From Pieris napi (taxonomy: Eukaryota; Arthropoda; Insecta; Lepidoptera; Pieridae): a stretch of DNA of 64,000 nucleotides. The position numbers were made by a program, and so were the translations under genes. The notes beneath the pieces are model-generated. The model was not told the DNA's origin, did no database searches, and saw only the letters and a program-made list of their open reading frames with translations. Location: positions 1,138,501 through 1,202,500 of the forward strand of contig NC_062250.1 in assembly GCF_905475465.1 (NCBI RefSeq). The letters are read 5' to 3'. Below are positions 53,731-63,115 of the stretch, piece by piece. Within the stretch, counting starts at the first letter, position 1, and every line of letters starts with the position of its first letter.

Positions 53731-53913
53731 ACTTTCGGGGCTACTACGATCGTTATAAAGAAGATTTCCGGGGTCTAGATTCGACACCGCGCGCGGTCGT
53801 TCTAGCTGTCGCTCTTAAGCGTTCACCGAAATATCAAAGAACATTTGGAAGCAGCCGGGGCGTACTCAAACTTCAGTACAACGCAAAGAAAACCAGGGAA
53901 GTCGACGAGTTAT

Positions 53914-53919
53914 GTGAGT
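53914..53919 (+). promoter_or_regulatory. Candidate splice donor for env mRNA
   Basis: GTGAGT in the leader before the first gag ATG (53976). Errantiviruses make Env from a spliced subgenomic RNA. With the acceptor-like TTAATTTTTAG ending at 59069, it would remove gag and pol. Motif evidence only. Confidence 0.3.
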
Positions 53920-53975
53920 ACATTGAATTATTTTTCCATCAGTGTTGCTTTCTCCTCGTCACAATTTTCCGTCCT

Positions 53976-55457
53976 ATGAAAAATAGTCCTGTGTCCTCCA
54001 GGCATAAAATTCGTAGGGATAGCTTAGTAGACTTGAATCGTCAATTAGGTATAGACTCGAATCGTCAATTAAGTGAAGGCTCGAATTGCCCTTCAGTAGA
54101 TTTAAATAATTTTCCTGAGAGCTCGAATTGCCCTCAAAGTTTAGACAGTAGGTTGAATTTAAGTTTTAGTAATTTAAAATATAAAATGGATCCTGATACA
54201 GTATATAAGGCTCTCCGCCCAGTTCCTGAATTTGACGGTAACCCACATATTCTCCCTAGATTTATTAGAATATGTGATCAGATCGTAATTCAATGCGTGA
54301 AGGACGAGTTAGGATATGAATTATCGAATTTATGTGTTATAAATGGCATTTTAAATAAAATTACTAGTTCCGCAGCTCGTACAATAAATTCAAATGGTAT
54401 TCCTGAAAATTGGATAGGTATTAGAAATACTTTAATTAATAATTTTTCTGACCAAAGGGACGAGACCGCCCTTTACAATGACTTAGCATTAGCGACACAG
54501 TGTAATGAGACTCCACAAGAATTCTATGACAAATGCCAAAACCTTTTTAGCACTATAATGTCTTATGTATCGTTGCACGAGACTTTAGAGACAACTATAG
54601 AAGCTAAGAGAATTTTATATCGAAAATTAACTTTACAAGCGTTTGTAAGAGGTTTAAAAGATCCTCTCGGGTCCCGAATAAGGTGTATGAGACCTGAAAC
54701 TATTGAGAAGGCTTTGGAATTTGTCCAGGATGAACTTAATGTTATGTACTTGCAGCAGCGAAATAATTTAGCAACAGATCTGAAGAAACCATTATTACCA
54801 TTAACACCACACAACTCACACCAACAATTTACACAGCCCAAATTTCCTCCTATGAAGAATAATTTTAATCCTCCTAAATTTTTACCCGGACCTAGTTGGC
54901 ATAAACCTAATTTTAATCCCCAATTTAATAATCATCAGCGCATGCCTATGCAACCAACGCGTACTCAGCAAATGTTCCGAGCACCATTGCCTAATAATAA
55001 CAGTGGTTTTAGAATACCTAACAGGAACCCTCCACAGAATAATTCTGGCCCTAAGCCTATGAGTGGAGTGAGTCATTTTGTGACAAAACCTTTACCACCT
55101 AGAATTCCCGGTCATGATTGGCAAAAATTCGGCAATCCTCCTCCATCTAATTACTTTAAGTTTAGAGAAGTTAATTTTAATGAATTTAATGATTATAATG
55201 ATTATGAATACGACAATGATTATGTTGACTATAATTATTGTAATACTGACTATGACTATAATGACTATTATGGACAATACTCTTATTGTGACTCAGATAA
55301 TTATCAGTACTATGAACAACAAGATTTACCACCAATAGAGGATACTCGCTATAATAATAACATGCCTAGTACTAGTAAAGACATTGAACCGAGACATTCC
55401 AAAGGTAGGAAAAGTCAGGATTTTCAACAGAGCCATCGAAAATCCCCACCAGAATAG
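53976..55457 (+). CDS. gag: Errantivirus Gag
   Basis: The in-frame ATGs are at 53976 (493 residues) and 54186 (423 residues, MDPDTVYKALRPVPEFDGNP). The second fits errantiviral Gag starts better. The frame is open back to the primer site at 53712 but without an ATG. The core (residues ~1-190 from 54186) has FIRICDQIV, then NDLALATQCNETPQEFYDKC and the FVRGLKDP motif of insect Ty3/gypsy Gag capsid proteins. A Pro/Asn-rich linker (~200-310) and a Tyr/Asp/Asn-rich tail (YDYNDYYGQYSYCD) follow. No CCHC zinc knuckle is visible, as is usual for errantiviruses. It assembles the particle and packages RNA. Pol follows in the -1 frame with a 49-base overlap (55409-55457). Confidence 0.88.
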   Translation: MKNSPVSSRHKIRRDSLVDLNRQLGIDSNRQLSEGSNCPSVDLNNFPESSNCPQSLDSRLNLSFSNLKYKMDPDTVYKALRPVPEFDGNPHILPRFIRICDQIVIQCVKDELGYELSNLCVINGILNKITSSAARTINSNGIPENWIGIRNTLINNFSDQRDETALYNDLALATQCNETPQEFYDKCQNLFSTIMSYVSLHETLETTIEAKRILYRKLTLQAFVRGLKDPLGSRIRCMRPETIEKALEFVQDELNVMYLQQRNNLATDLKKPLLPLTPHNSHQQFTQPKFPPMKNNFNPPKFLPGPSWHKPNFNPQFNNHQRMPMQPTRTQQMFRAPLPNNNSGFRIPNRNPPQNNSGPKPMSGVSHFVTKPLPPRIPGHDWQKFGNPPPSNYFKFREVNFNEFNDYNDYEYDNDYVDYNYCNTDYDYNDYYGQYSYCDSDNYQYYEQQDLPPIEDTRYNNNMPSTSKDIEPRHSKGRKSQDFQQSHRKSPPE

Positions 55458-58165
55458 AATTAAATATACAATCAAAAAAAGAATTACCTTATATCAAAAT
55501 TAACAATCCACCTTTAAAACTTCTTATTGATACAGGAGCAAACCAATCATTCATAAGCCCTGAAGCAGTAGATAAATTTTTCAGTAATATTCCGAAAATG
55601 TACGATCCTTTTGAAGTTACTAATTCTAGATTAACTAGCGTTCATGAACACTCAATATCAATTCCTAGTTTTCCTGAATTTAATGATACTAAAAATATAA
55701 AATTATTTATCTATAAATTTCATAATTATTTTGATGGTTTGATAGGATTAGATTTATTAGAAAACTGTAGAATCGATTTTAAAGATGATATACTAATCAC
55801 TGACAATGCAAAAATCCCTCTATTGCGTTATAAATGTAAAAAGCACACAGAACAAAATATAATACCAGCGAAATCATCTCGTTTAGTTGGTATACCGATA
55901 CATCATGACGATGGTGACGTGTTTATACCAGAACAATTTATAAGTAATTGCATTATTCACGAATGCATTACTAATGTGACTGATTGGATTGGTATAGTAG
56001 AAGTTGAGAATATGACAGACGAAGACATTGTATTTCCAATAGACAGACCTTTACAACTTGACTTATTTAACTTTGAAAGTTCTTATACTGAACTAGACTC
56101 AGACAGGGTAAACCAAGTTTTAGATAGACTTAGAACTGACCATTTAAATAGTGAGGAACGAGTTAATTTAGAAACCCTATGTAAGCGCTACGCTGACATA
56201 TTTTACATTGAAGGTGAACCATTAACCTTCACTAATAAAATCAAACATAATATTAGAACTCATGATGAAAACCCAGTCTATACCAAAAGTTACAGATATC
56301 CTTTTGTACATCGTCAGGAAGTTAGGGAACAGATAAGTAAAATGCTCAAACAAGGGATAATACGACCTTCTGACTCTGCTTGGAGCTCACCCATTTGGGT
56401 AGTCCCAAAGAAAGCTGATGCATCTGGTAGACAAAAATGGCGACTTGTAGTGGACTTTAGGAAGTTAAATGACAAGACTATTGACGATAAGTACCCTATT
56501 CCAAACATTACTGACGTTTTAGACAAATTAGGTAGGTGTCAGTATTTTACGACTCTTGACCTTGCATCTGGCTTTTACCAAGTCGAGATGAATCCTGAAG
56601 ACATACCGAAGACAGCATTTAACGTAGAACACGGTCATTTTGAATTTCTACGCATGCCAATGGGACTCAAAAATTCACCTTCGACATTTCAGCGTGTAAT
56701 GGATAACATCCTTAAGGGTTTACAAAATGAGATATGTTTAGTGTACCTTGATGACATCATAGTTTTTAGCACATCTTTGCAGGAGCATATAATTAATTTA
56801 GAAAAAGTATTTAACAGACTGAGAGAGTCCAATTTTAAGATCCAGATGGACAAATCTGAATTTTTGAAACTTGAAACCGCTTACCTTGGTCATATAATTA
56901 GTAATGAAGGTATTAAACCGAACCCCGATAAAATTAGAGCCATAGAAAATTATCCTTTACCTAAAACAACAAAGGAAATTAAACAATTTTTAGGACTATT
57001 AGGTTATTATAGGAAGTTCATACCTGACTTTGCACGACTAACGAAACCGATGACTAAATGTCTTAAAAAGACTAACAAAATAACTCTAGACTCTGACTAT
57101 ATCAAATGTTTTGAGAAATGCAAAACCTTACTTACTAACGATCCTATTTTACAATATCCCGACTTTAACAAAGAGTTCATTCTGACAACGGACGCCTCCA
57201 ACGTAGCTTTAGGGGCAGTACTTTCGCAAGGCACAGTAGGCTCTGACAAACCGATCTGTTATGCTTCTAGAACATTGAGTGACAGTGAATTGAATTACAG
57301 TACTATCGAAAAAGAACTTTTGGCAATAGTTTGGGCAACTAAGTATTTTAGACCCTATTTGTTTGGTAGGAAATTCAAAATTATTACAGACCATAAACCA
57401 CTCCAGTGGATTATGAATTTGAAGGAACCGAACTCGAGACTGACGCGATGGCGACTTAAATTAAGTGAGTTTGACTATACAGTGATTTACAAAAAAGGAA
57501 AATATAATACCAACGCTGACGCTTTATCCCGTGTACAAATTAATAACGAGGAAATAGAGTCACTTCTAAAAGAATGTGGTATAGATGTGTCAGTAAGACC
57601 AGAACCACCTGGATCTACCACTGTAACAGCACACACATCCGCTGAAAATCCTATCCTTGAAATACCTATCACAGATGAACCACTTAACAAATTCCATAGA
57701 CAGGTTTGTTTGACTATAGTAGGTGACATTAAAAGAAGACCGAATGTTACTAAACCTTTTGATACCCATACGCGTACGCATATACAAGTCTCAGAGTCTT
57801 CATTAGAACAAGATGTCATAAATGCAATAAAAGAATTTGTCAATCCTAAAATAAAGACTGCTATTAAAATAACTCCACCATTAGGTATGTATTCGATAAT
57901 CCCAATCTTACAAAATAACTTTAAATGTAACTCTATGCATCTGGTTTTAGTAAAAACCGAGTTAGAAGATGTTAAGGAGTATTTACGGCAGCAAGAAATA
58001 ATTAAACACTATCATGAAGGTAAAACTAATCATAGAGGTATCAATGAATGTTACTTAGCCTTATCACGTCGTTATTACTGGCCTAAAATGAGGGAAGAAA
58101 TTACTAAATACATAAATGAATGTACAATTTGCGGACAAACTAAATATGATAAGAAATCCAATTAG
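55409..58165 (+). CDS. pol: Errantivirus Pol, 5' part: protease, RT, RNase H, start of integrase
   Basis: The frame is open from 55409 and overlaps the end of gag, which fits -1 frameshifting; no canonical slippery heptamer was found. Domains: aspartic protease with LLIDTGANQSF (DTG codons 55529-55537), reverse transcriptase (WRLVVDFRKLN, TTLDLASGFYQVEM, FLRMPMGLKNSP and catalytic YLDD at 56744-56755), RNase H (TTDASNVALGAVLSQ near 57188, then KELLAIVWATKYFRPYLFG), and the integrase HHCC zinc finger (HYHEGKTNHRG to CTICG, about 58008-58135). It stops at 58163-58165, directly after the zinc finger, because of a frameshift. The first ATG in this frame (55598) lies after the protease site and is not the start. 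Confidence 0.9.
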   Translation, partial: EKSGFSTEPSKIPTRIELNIQSKKELPYIKINNPPLKLLIDTGANQSFISPEAVDKFFSNIPKMYDPFEVTNSRLTSVHEHSISIPSFPEFNDTKNIKLFIYKFHNYFDGLIGLDLLENCRIDFKDDILITDNAKIPLLRYKCKKHTEQNIIPAKSSRLVGIPIHHDDGDVFIPEQFISNCIIHECITNVTDWIGIVEVENMTDEDIVFPIDRPLQLDLFNFESSYTELDSDRVNQVLDRLRTDHLNSEERVNLETLCKRYADIFYIEGEPLTFTNKIKHNIRTHDENPVYTKSYRYPFVHRQEVREQISKMLKQGIIRPSDSAWSSPIWVVPKKADASGRQKWRLVVDFRKLNDKTIDDKYPIPNITDVLDKLGRCQYFTTLDLASGFYQVEMNPEDIPKTAFNVEHGHFEFLRMPMGLKNSPSTFQRVMDNILKGLQNEICLVYLDDIIVFSTSLQEHIINLEKVFNRLRESNFKIQMDKSEFLKLETAYLGHIISNEGIKPNPDKIRAIENYPLPKTTKEIKQFLGLLGYYRKFIPDFARLTKPMTKCLKKTNKITLDSDYIKCFEKCKTLLTNDPILQYPDFNKEFILTTDASNVALGAVLSQGTVGSDKPICYASRTLSDSELNYSTIEKELLAIVWATKYFRPYLFGRKFKIITDHKPLQWIMNLKEPNSRLTRWRLKLSEFDYTVIYKKGKYNTNADALSRVQINNEEIESLLKECGIDVSVRPEPPGSTTVTAHTSAENPILEIPITDEPLNKFHRQVCLTIVGDIKRRPNVTKPFDTHTRTHIQVSESSLEQDVINAIKEFVNPKIKTAIKITPPLGMYSIIPILQNNFKCNSMHLVLVKTELEDVKEYLRQQEIIKHYHEGKTNHRGINECYLALSRRYYWPKMREEITKYINECTICGQTKYDKKSN

Positions 58166-59057
58166 ACCACAGTTTAACATAGTACCACCTGCAACAAAGC
58201 CTTTTGAGATAGTTCATATGGACCTATTCACAGCGCAAGCAGAAAAATATCTTACCTTTGTAGATTCTTTTTCAAAATACGGCCAAGCATATCACTTACG
58301 AGATGGTACAGCTATAAGTATCATTCAAGGTCTATTACATTTCAGTACTCATCATGGACTACCTTTGACTATTGTGACAGATAACGGGACTGAGTTCACT
58401 AATCAACTTTTCGCAGAATTTGTTAGACTTCATAAAATTAATCATCATAGAACACTAGCTCATTCGCCTAATGACAACGGAATTATTGAAAGATTCCATT
58501 CCTCCTTACTAGAACACCTTCGTATCCTTTGCTTGAAAAATAAAGATGAACCCACGATAAATCAAATACCTTATGCAATCCTAGCTTATAACAGTTCAGT
58601 ACATAGTTTCACCAAATGTAGACCACACGATATCATTAGAGGTCATTTGGATCCTAGAGACCCTTTAGATCTTAATTTAGCTGAACACCTTATGCAACAA
58701 TATATTATAACTCATAGAGACCAAATGAAGACAGTATATGAAATTATTAGCGAAGCTACAACTATTGACCGTACGAATTTAATGACTAATAGAAATAAAA
58801 ATCGTGAGCCAGAAACTGAATATGTACCTGATCAGCAGGTTTTTATTAAGAACCCCTTAGCTAGTAGACAGAAGTTAGCACCACGACACACTCACGACAC
58901 AGTTCTTGCAGACCTTCCCATACACATTTACACTTCAAAGAAAAAGGGACCTGTTGCTAAATCTCGCTTGAAACGTGTACCAAAGTCATCAAAAATGTTA
59001 CAGGTACCGACTAATACCGAAAATGACAATGACGAAGGCAGCAGAGTTAAAACTTGA
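58116..59057 (+). pseudogene. pol: Errantivirus Pol, 3' part: integrase core and C-terminus, out of frame
   Basis: 313 codons in the +1 frame relative to 55409-58165. Catalytic triad DD35E: D in IVHMDLF (near 58219), D in TDNGTEF (near 58380), E in NGIIERFH (near 58488), with 35 residues between the last two. A C-terminal region with YVPDQQVFIKN and LPIHIY is the GPY/F-like chromatin or DNA-binding part. The ATG at 58116 lies inside the zinc-finger codons of the first part, so it is not a natural start. A one-base insertion (or two-base loss) within 58135-58165, where there is an A-rich stretch, separates the two parts. Whether it is a true mutation or a base-call error cannot be told here. 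Confidence 0.88.
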
Positions 59058-59069
59058 CTTAATTTTTAG
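59058..59069 (+). promoter_or_regulatory. Candidate splice acceptor for env
   Basis: CTTAATTTTTAG immediately after the pol stop; the env frame is open from 59063. Pairs with the donor-like site at 53914. Motif evidence only. Confidence 0.35.
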
Positions 59070-59164
59070 CTATTATTACTGAAAATACAGATGATTTATA
59101 TTTAGAGTTAATCAGAATAGAGAATATTAGAGGATTTATACGTGCAGCGAGCACGCATCATAGT

Positions 59165-60145
59165 ATGATAAGCATAGATAACTTAGAATATATGATAGGT
59201 AGATTAAGAGAAACATATAGTAATAATGAAATCTTAGATATTGATTTGAGAGAATATTATAATCTTATAAAACCAGGTAGTTATTTCATAGGTAAGAGAA
59301 TTGTTATAATTTTTAAAATTCCTATAATATCTAAAGATAGTTACGACCTATTTAGGCTTGCCATTGTTCCTAATAAATTCCAACAGACCTTTATACCTAT
59401 ACATCCTTTCATAGCAACCAATGGGAAATATTTCATGTATTTGCAAACCGAATGCCCGAAAGTCGGCGAATACCTTCTCTGTGAGAAAAGCACAAATTAT
59501 TACCAGCCACAAGAACACGCAGATTGTATCCAGAGTATCATCATTCATCAATCTTTAGATAAATCATGTAGCCCCACTGAAGTCTCCATTACAAGACAAG
59601 CTATGGAACAACTGGATGATAGACACTATACTATTGTCTTCCCAAAGCCTACGAATGTCGAACTTCAATGTGAACGGCAGGAATATGTATCCTTATCTGG
59701 CAGCTACTTAGCAACAATTCCCCATGAATGTTCATTACGAACAGATACCTTTAAGATAACCAATAGCGAAGATGAAGTCAAGGGACAGCCGCTGAAGATC
59801 ACCGAGATACGAAGTAATTTCACTGAAGTTCAAAATAACGAGATTCCACATATAACTCTAAATTCTTTAAATCTCGATAACTTACATCATCTGGAAAACA
59901 GAATTATGCTACAGAATCCCATACGTCTTGCCCACTTTGATTCTTCACTGTACCATACAACGTTGCCCCTCTATGCACTTGTATCTGGTATAGTTATAAT
60001 TTTCCTTGCCTATATTCTTCGACGATACCTGCGAAAGAACCCTACTACACCAGAAGAAGAACCAAGAAGCAACCCTATGTATGCTGTTCCTGATTCTGAA
60101 AAACCTGGAGTACCAGCAACATTTTCCCTCAAAGTGCTCAAATAG
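59165..60145 (+). CDS. env: Errantivirus Env, N-terminally shortened (F-protein type)
   Basis: 326 codons from the first ATG; the frame is open from 59063. This is the membrane glycoprotein of the element, related to baculovirus F proteins. Visible: the post-fusion-peptide part of F1 (ITENTDDLYLELIRIENIRG upstream of the ATG, then YYNLIKPGSYFIGKRIVIIF and IPIISKDSYDLF), a Cys-bearing ectodomain, an N-glycosylation site NFT, a transmembrane segment (LYALVSGIVIIFLAYIL, residues ~267-283), a basic stop-transfer stretch and a ~37-residue tail. Missing: signal peptide, F2 subunit, furin-type cleavage site and fusion peptide. Insect errantivirus Envs are usually much longer (about 450-650 residues). 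The product is unlikely to mediate fusion. Confidence 0.8.
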   Translation: MISIDNLEYMIGRLRETYSNNEILDIDLREYYNLIKPGSYFIGKRIVIIFKIPIISKDSYDLFRLAIVPNKFQQTFIPIHPFIATNGKYFMYLQTECPKVGEYLLCEKSTNYYQPQEHADCIQSIIIHQSLDKSCSPTEVSITRQAMEQLDDRHYTIVFPKPTNVELQCERQEYVSLSGSYLATIPHECSLRTDTFKITNSEDEVKGQPLKITEIRSNFTEVQNNEIPHITLNSLNLDNLHHLENRIMLQNPIRLAHFDSSLYHTTLPLYALVSGIVIIFLAYILRRYLRKNPTTPEEEPRSNPMYAVPDSEKPGVPATFSLKVLK

Positions 60146-60155
60146 TTGCTGTTCT

Positions 60156-60166
60156 GAGGGTGGAGG
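60156..60166 (+). promoter_or_regulatory. Polypurine tract
   Basis: GAGGGTGGAGG directly before the right LTR; primes plus-strand synthesis. Confidence 0.75.
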
Positions 60167-60426
60167 AATTACATACGGTACCCTAAAGAAGATCGCTGAC
60201 ATCGCGGCACGTGTATGGTCAACGTGCCGGCTTCATGGAATTACTCTGCTGACACAGTGTTTACCGCGATTTAACATTTTAATAAAATAAAATATGTTTG
60301 CCACTCCGTATATATCTAGCATCGATAACGGATGTAATTTTGTAATTTAATTATAAGTTTAAATATAATAAATACCTAGCTAACTATTGGTTTTTTTTGG
60401 GAGTCCGGGCTGACGAAATCGTAATT
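60167..60426 (+). repeat. Errantivirus 3' LTR
   Basis: 260 bp, no difference from the 5' LTR seen by eye. Followed by the target duplication CACA at 60427-60430. Confidence 0.92.
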
Positions 60427-60469
60427 CACACATAAACATACACATATACATACATTACGTACACATCCA

Positions 60470-60624
60470 GTACTTCGCCGATGAGTTTTACTGTTAAAGG
60501 AAATTGAAAGGATCCGTTCTCCGAGTTCCACTAATAGACTTGGGTCTATTTTTAGATGTTTCTTACACTTTTTGTACCCTGATATTTCAGACGGTAAAGT
60601 TATTTTCGATAACGTCTTCAATAT
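60470..60624 (-). CDS. Candidate host exon (weak)
   Basis: On the minus strand an open stretch reads KTLSKITLPSEISGYKKCKK, then HLKIDPSLLVELGERILSIS and FNSKTHRRS. The composition is that of a normal soluble protein, unlike the AT-driven frames elsewhere, and I cannot match it to a known transposon protein. A possible donor GTACGTAA lies near 60455-60462. No convincing acceptor or start is visible upstream and the frame closes at about 60660. The errantivirus inserted some 30-40 bases downstream. It may be an exon, a pseudogene or chance. Confidence 0.25.
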
Positions 60625-60739
60625 TGTTTGTGAGCGTTTATAAATAACTCTGCTTTATGAATGCTAGAGTCTGAAACCAAACTAACTACTCTTTTTATTA
60701 CCACAAATCATACACTTTTAGGAAATTGGTATTTTTGAT

Positions 60740-60845
60740 TATAGAACAGGGGGGCAAATGGGCAGAAGGCTCACCTGATGTTAAGTGATACCATGGAAAC
60801 TTCTAATGCCCAAAGGCTCGCGAGTGTGTTGTCGGCCTTTAAACC
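60740..60845 (-). mobile_element. LINE tail fragment (GGCCGGCAACGC family)
   Basis: TAGAACAGGGGGGCAAATGG, AGAAGGCTCACCTGATGTTA, AGTGATACCATGGAAACT, AGGCTCGCGAGTGTGTTGTC, GGCCTTTAAA. Confidence 0.65.
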
Positions 60846-61005
60846 ATATTACCTTTACTTCTATTCGATCCTTTTTTGTTTCAGATTATACAAGTATTTT
60901 TGGGTCTTGTCTGATTTTTTTAAATTAATAGGGCACCCACATACATCATTATATTACGGTAATAGTTTTACTATTAAAAGTTATTGTAGGAGCACCAGCA
61001 ACTAG

Positions 61006-61240
61006 GTCAACACCTTGTGGTTTCAACGTGCGACTCTCATCCCTAGACTCGTAGGTTCGATCCCCGGCTGTGCACCAATGGACTTTCTGTCTATATGCGC
61101 ATTTAACACTTGCTCGTACGGTGGTAAGCCTCGTGAGAAAACCGGTCTTAGATAGGTCCATAAGTCGACGGTGAGTGTCAGGCTCAGAAGGTTGACATAC
61201 TTGCCTATTAGAAATTATCACGGAACACATAGAGATATCA
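61006..61240 (+). mobile_element. SINE family A
   Basis: CACCTTGTGGTTTCAACGTG head, B box GGTTCGATCCCCGGC (61055-61069), CACCAATGGACTTTCTGT, CTCGTACGGTGG, AGTCGACGGTGAGTGTCAGG, CTTGCCTATTAG. The 3' end is replaced by a GTATGTATGTATGT run. Confidence 0.75.
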
Positions 61241-61900
61241 ATGATTGTATGTATGTATGTTAAAAGTTATTATATGATATATAACTAGTGTCTACTTCCT
61301 TCTGCTTGTATTGTTTGTTGTTTTTTACTCTCCCATAAAAACTGAAAAACCAATTTCCCTACGTTGAAAGTCGCAAAAATTGAACATACCAAAACTTAGA
61401 TAGTATTTTGAATTAGTAATTGTTTATAACCAGTATTGATTTCAAAGTGTGCCAATGTAAGTGGAGTTGCATGCCCTGTTCGCTGCCGAAAGAGAAATTA
61501 CGCAATTTACTCTAGATAGAGATATACACTCCTAGACTAAAGTCATAAACCGGAATGTATTTTTTGTATACATAATGTGAAATAAATAAGAAGTTTATAA
61601 CAGAGTGGTGAAACACAAACTGGACACAGCTTTTCTGTCCTGGTGGACAGATTTAAATAATTAGCTTATATAATATTATAATTCCATGAAATATTTTTGA
61701 ATGCAATTTTCCTGTATTCTCAATAGATGTCTCGGGACCCTTAAATAGGCATGGGATGTTTAATTGTTTAATGGATGCCTTCTATGTCTACCGACCTGAA
61801 AGAATTATTATTTCGCGAAATCTATCTCCGGTTTATTCGCCACTTACATTATTACTGGCTTACTGCCACGGAAACGATATAACTCTGCGATCTATAACAA
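61241..61900. other. Non-coding DNA
   Basis: Nothing recognised. Confidence 0.45.
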
Positions 61901-61904
61901 ATTA

Positions 61905-62165
61905 CGTAGGTACTTACTTCCAGAAAATAGCGTACCAGCTTTTCAAAGGCCGGCAACGCACTTGCGAGCCCCCTGGCAATGTGAGTGAGAATATATAAAA
62001 AATCTAATTAGTTTTTTACTACCGACGCAAAATGGGGGATTAAAAGTCCTTAGACGCCGGCAAAGACTCGCGAGACCTCTGGCATTGAGAGTGTCCATGG
62101 GCGGCGGTATCACTTAACATCAGGTGAGCCTCCTGCCCGTTTGCCCACTGTTCTATAAAAAAAAA
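61905..62165 (+). mobile_element. Two LINE tail fragments in tandem (GGCCGGCAACGC family)
   Basis: First: AAAATAGCGTACCAGCTTTT, AAAGGCCGGCAACGCACTTG, GAGCCCCCTGGCAATG (to about 61990). Second: GACGCCGGCAAAGACTCGCG, GAGAGTGTCCATGGGCGGCG, AACATCAGGTGAGCCTCCTG, TTGCCCACTGTTCTATAAAA (about 62050-62165). The second repeats part of the first, so they are separate insertions or a local duplication. Confidence 0.65.
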
Positions 62166-62169
62166 TTAT

Positions 62170-62850
62170 ATAGAAGAATTCTTTAAACTGTCTATAAAAT
62201 AACCGAATTGGCTTGGAACCGTTTTGTGTTGGTGAATCTGGTCATTATACTTATTAGCTCTTTTGTAGTATACGTCAGAAACTTCACAAGTTTAATAGGT
62301 TTATTTTTAAACCTACCACATCAGATATGATATTGTGAACATTAGGACCACCGCTGTATGCTGGTAGAGGTACCAGATCACTTTAATGATCAAGTTTAAA
62401 GGTTGTCCAACATTAACCTTTATTTTAAATTGTCTTAAATGATTCGATTTATTTACCGGTTAGTGTATGTAGGGAGCGAAGGTCTGCCGTATAGGTATTG
62501 CTCAATAACTGGTATCTCTAGTTCTACGGTCTTTGACACAGGTCCAAATGATTTTTAATTAACATTAAACTTAAAACCTTATTGCACGCGTAACTTTTTG
62601 GTGTTCGGGATTATTGGAACACATTCTATATTTGAATTTAAACCAGGATTATTTGTGCCACAGTACATGAGACTACAGACCATAGTTTATTTATTTATTA
62701 GTTGAAAAAATGTTTTTTTTAATATACGTCAAGTAATATGTGAATCTTACGGCTTAAGGCTTGTTTAAGTATATGTTTAGTGCTAAAACCAACACAATGA
62801 TAAACATATAGACATGGGATTGTCTGCTTAAATAAATAAATTATTATAAA
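62170..62850. other. Non-coding DNA
   Basis: Nothing recognised. Confidence 0.45.
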
Positions 62851-62854
62851 AAAG

Positions 62855-63115
62855 CTAAAGCCTGCAAACACTGGGGTCTAGGCTATGAAAATGATTTTGT
62901 CCCATTCGGTGTCGAGACCCTTGGTCCGTGGAGTCCAAGCGCTTTAAGACTTTTTAAGGAAATAGCAGAATGGTTAGTCCACATCAAAGGAGACCGAAGA
63001 GCTGGCAGCTACCTCGGACAAAGATTTAGTCTAGCTATTCAAAGGGGGAACGCTGCCAGTATCTTCGATACCTTGCCTAAAGGGACTCCTTTTAATAATA
63101 TATTTTAAGGCTCTT
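62855..63115 (+). mobile_element. LINE ORF2 C-terminal fragment (GVETLGPWG family), best copy
   Basis: Open translation FVPFGVETLGPWSPSALRLF, then LVHIKGDRRAGSYLGQRFSL and AIQRGNAASIFDTLPKG: the very C-terminus of a family of LINE-type reverse transcriptases. The matching but broken copies are at 11215 and 40990. It ends near 63108. Confidence 0.65.

Larger units (their letters stand above)
53454..60426 (+). mobile_element. Errantivirus (Ty3/gypsy, env-bearing), 6973 bp
   Basis: Two 260-bp LTRs (53454-53713, 60167-60426) look identical base for base. CACA flanks the element (53450-53453, 60427-60430), the 4-bp duplication usual for this group. A tRNA-Ser primer site follows the left LTR and a purine tract precedes the right one. 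Order gag-pol-env in three frames, as in 17.6, TED and gypsy. The identical LTRs point to recent insertion. The copy is damaged: pol is out of frame in integrase, and env lacks its N-terminal half. Confidence 0.93.

Noticed and set aside
53712..53975. TTG as the true gag start
   Set aside because: It falls in the tRNA primer site; in-frame ATGs at 53976 and 54186 are more plausible.
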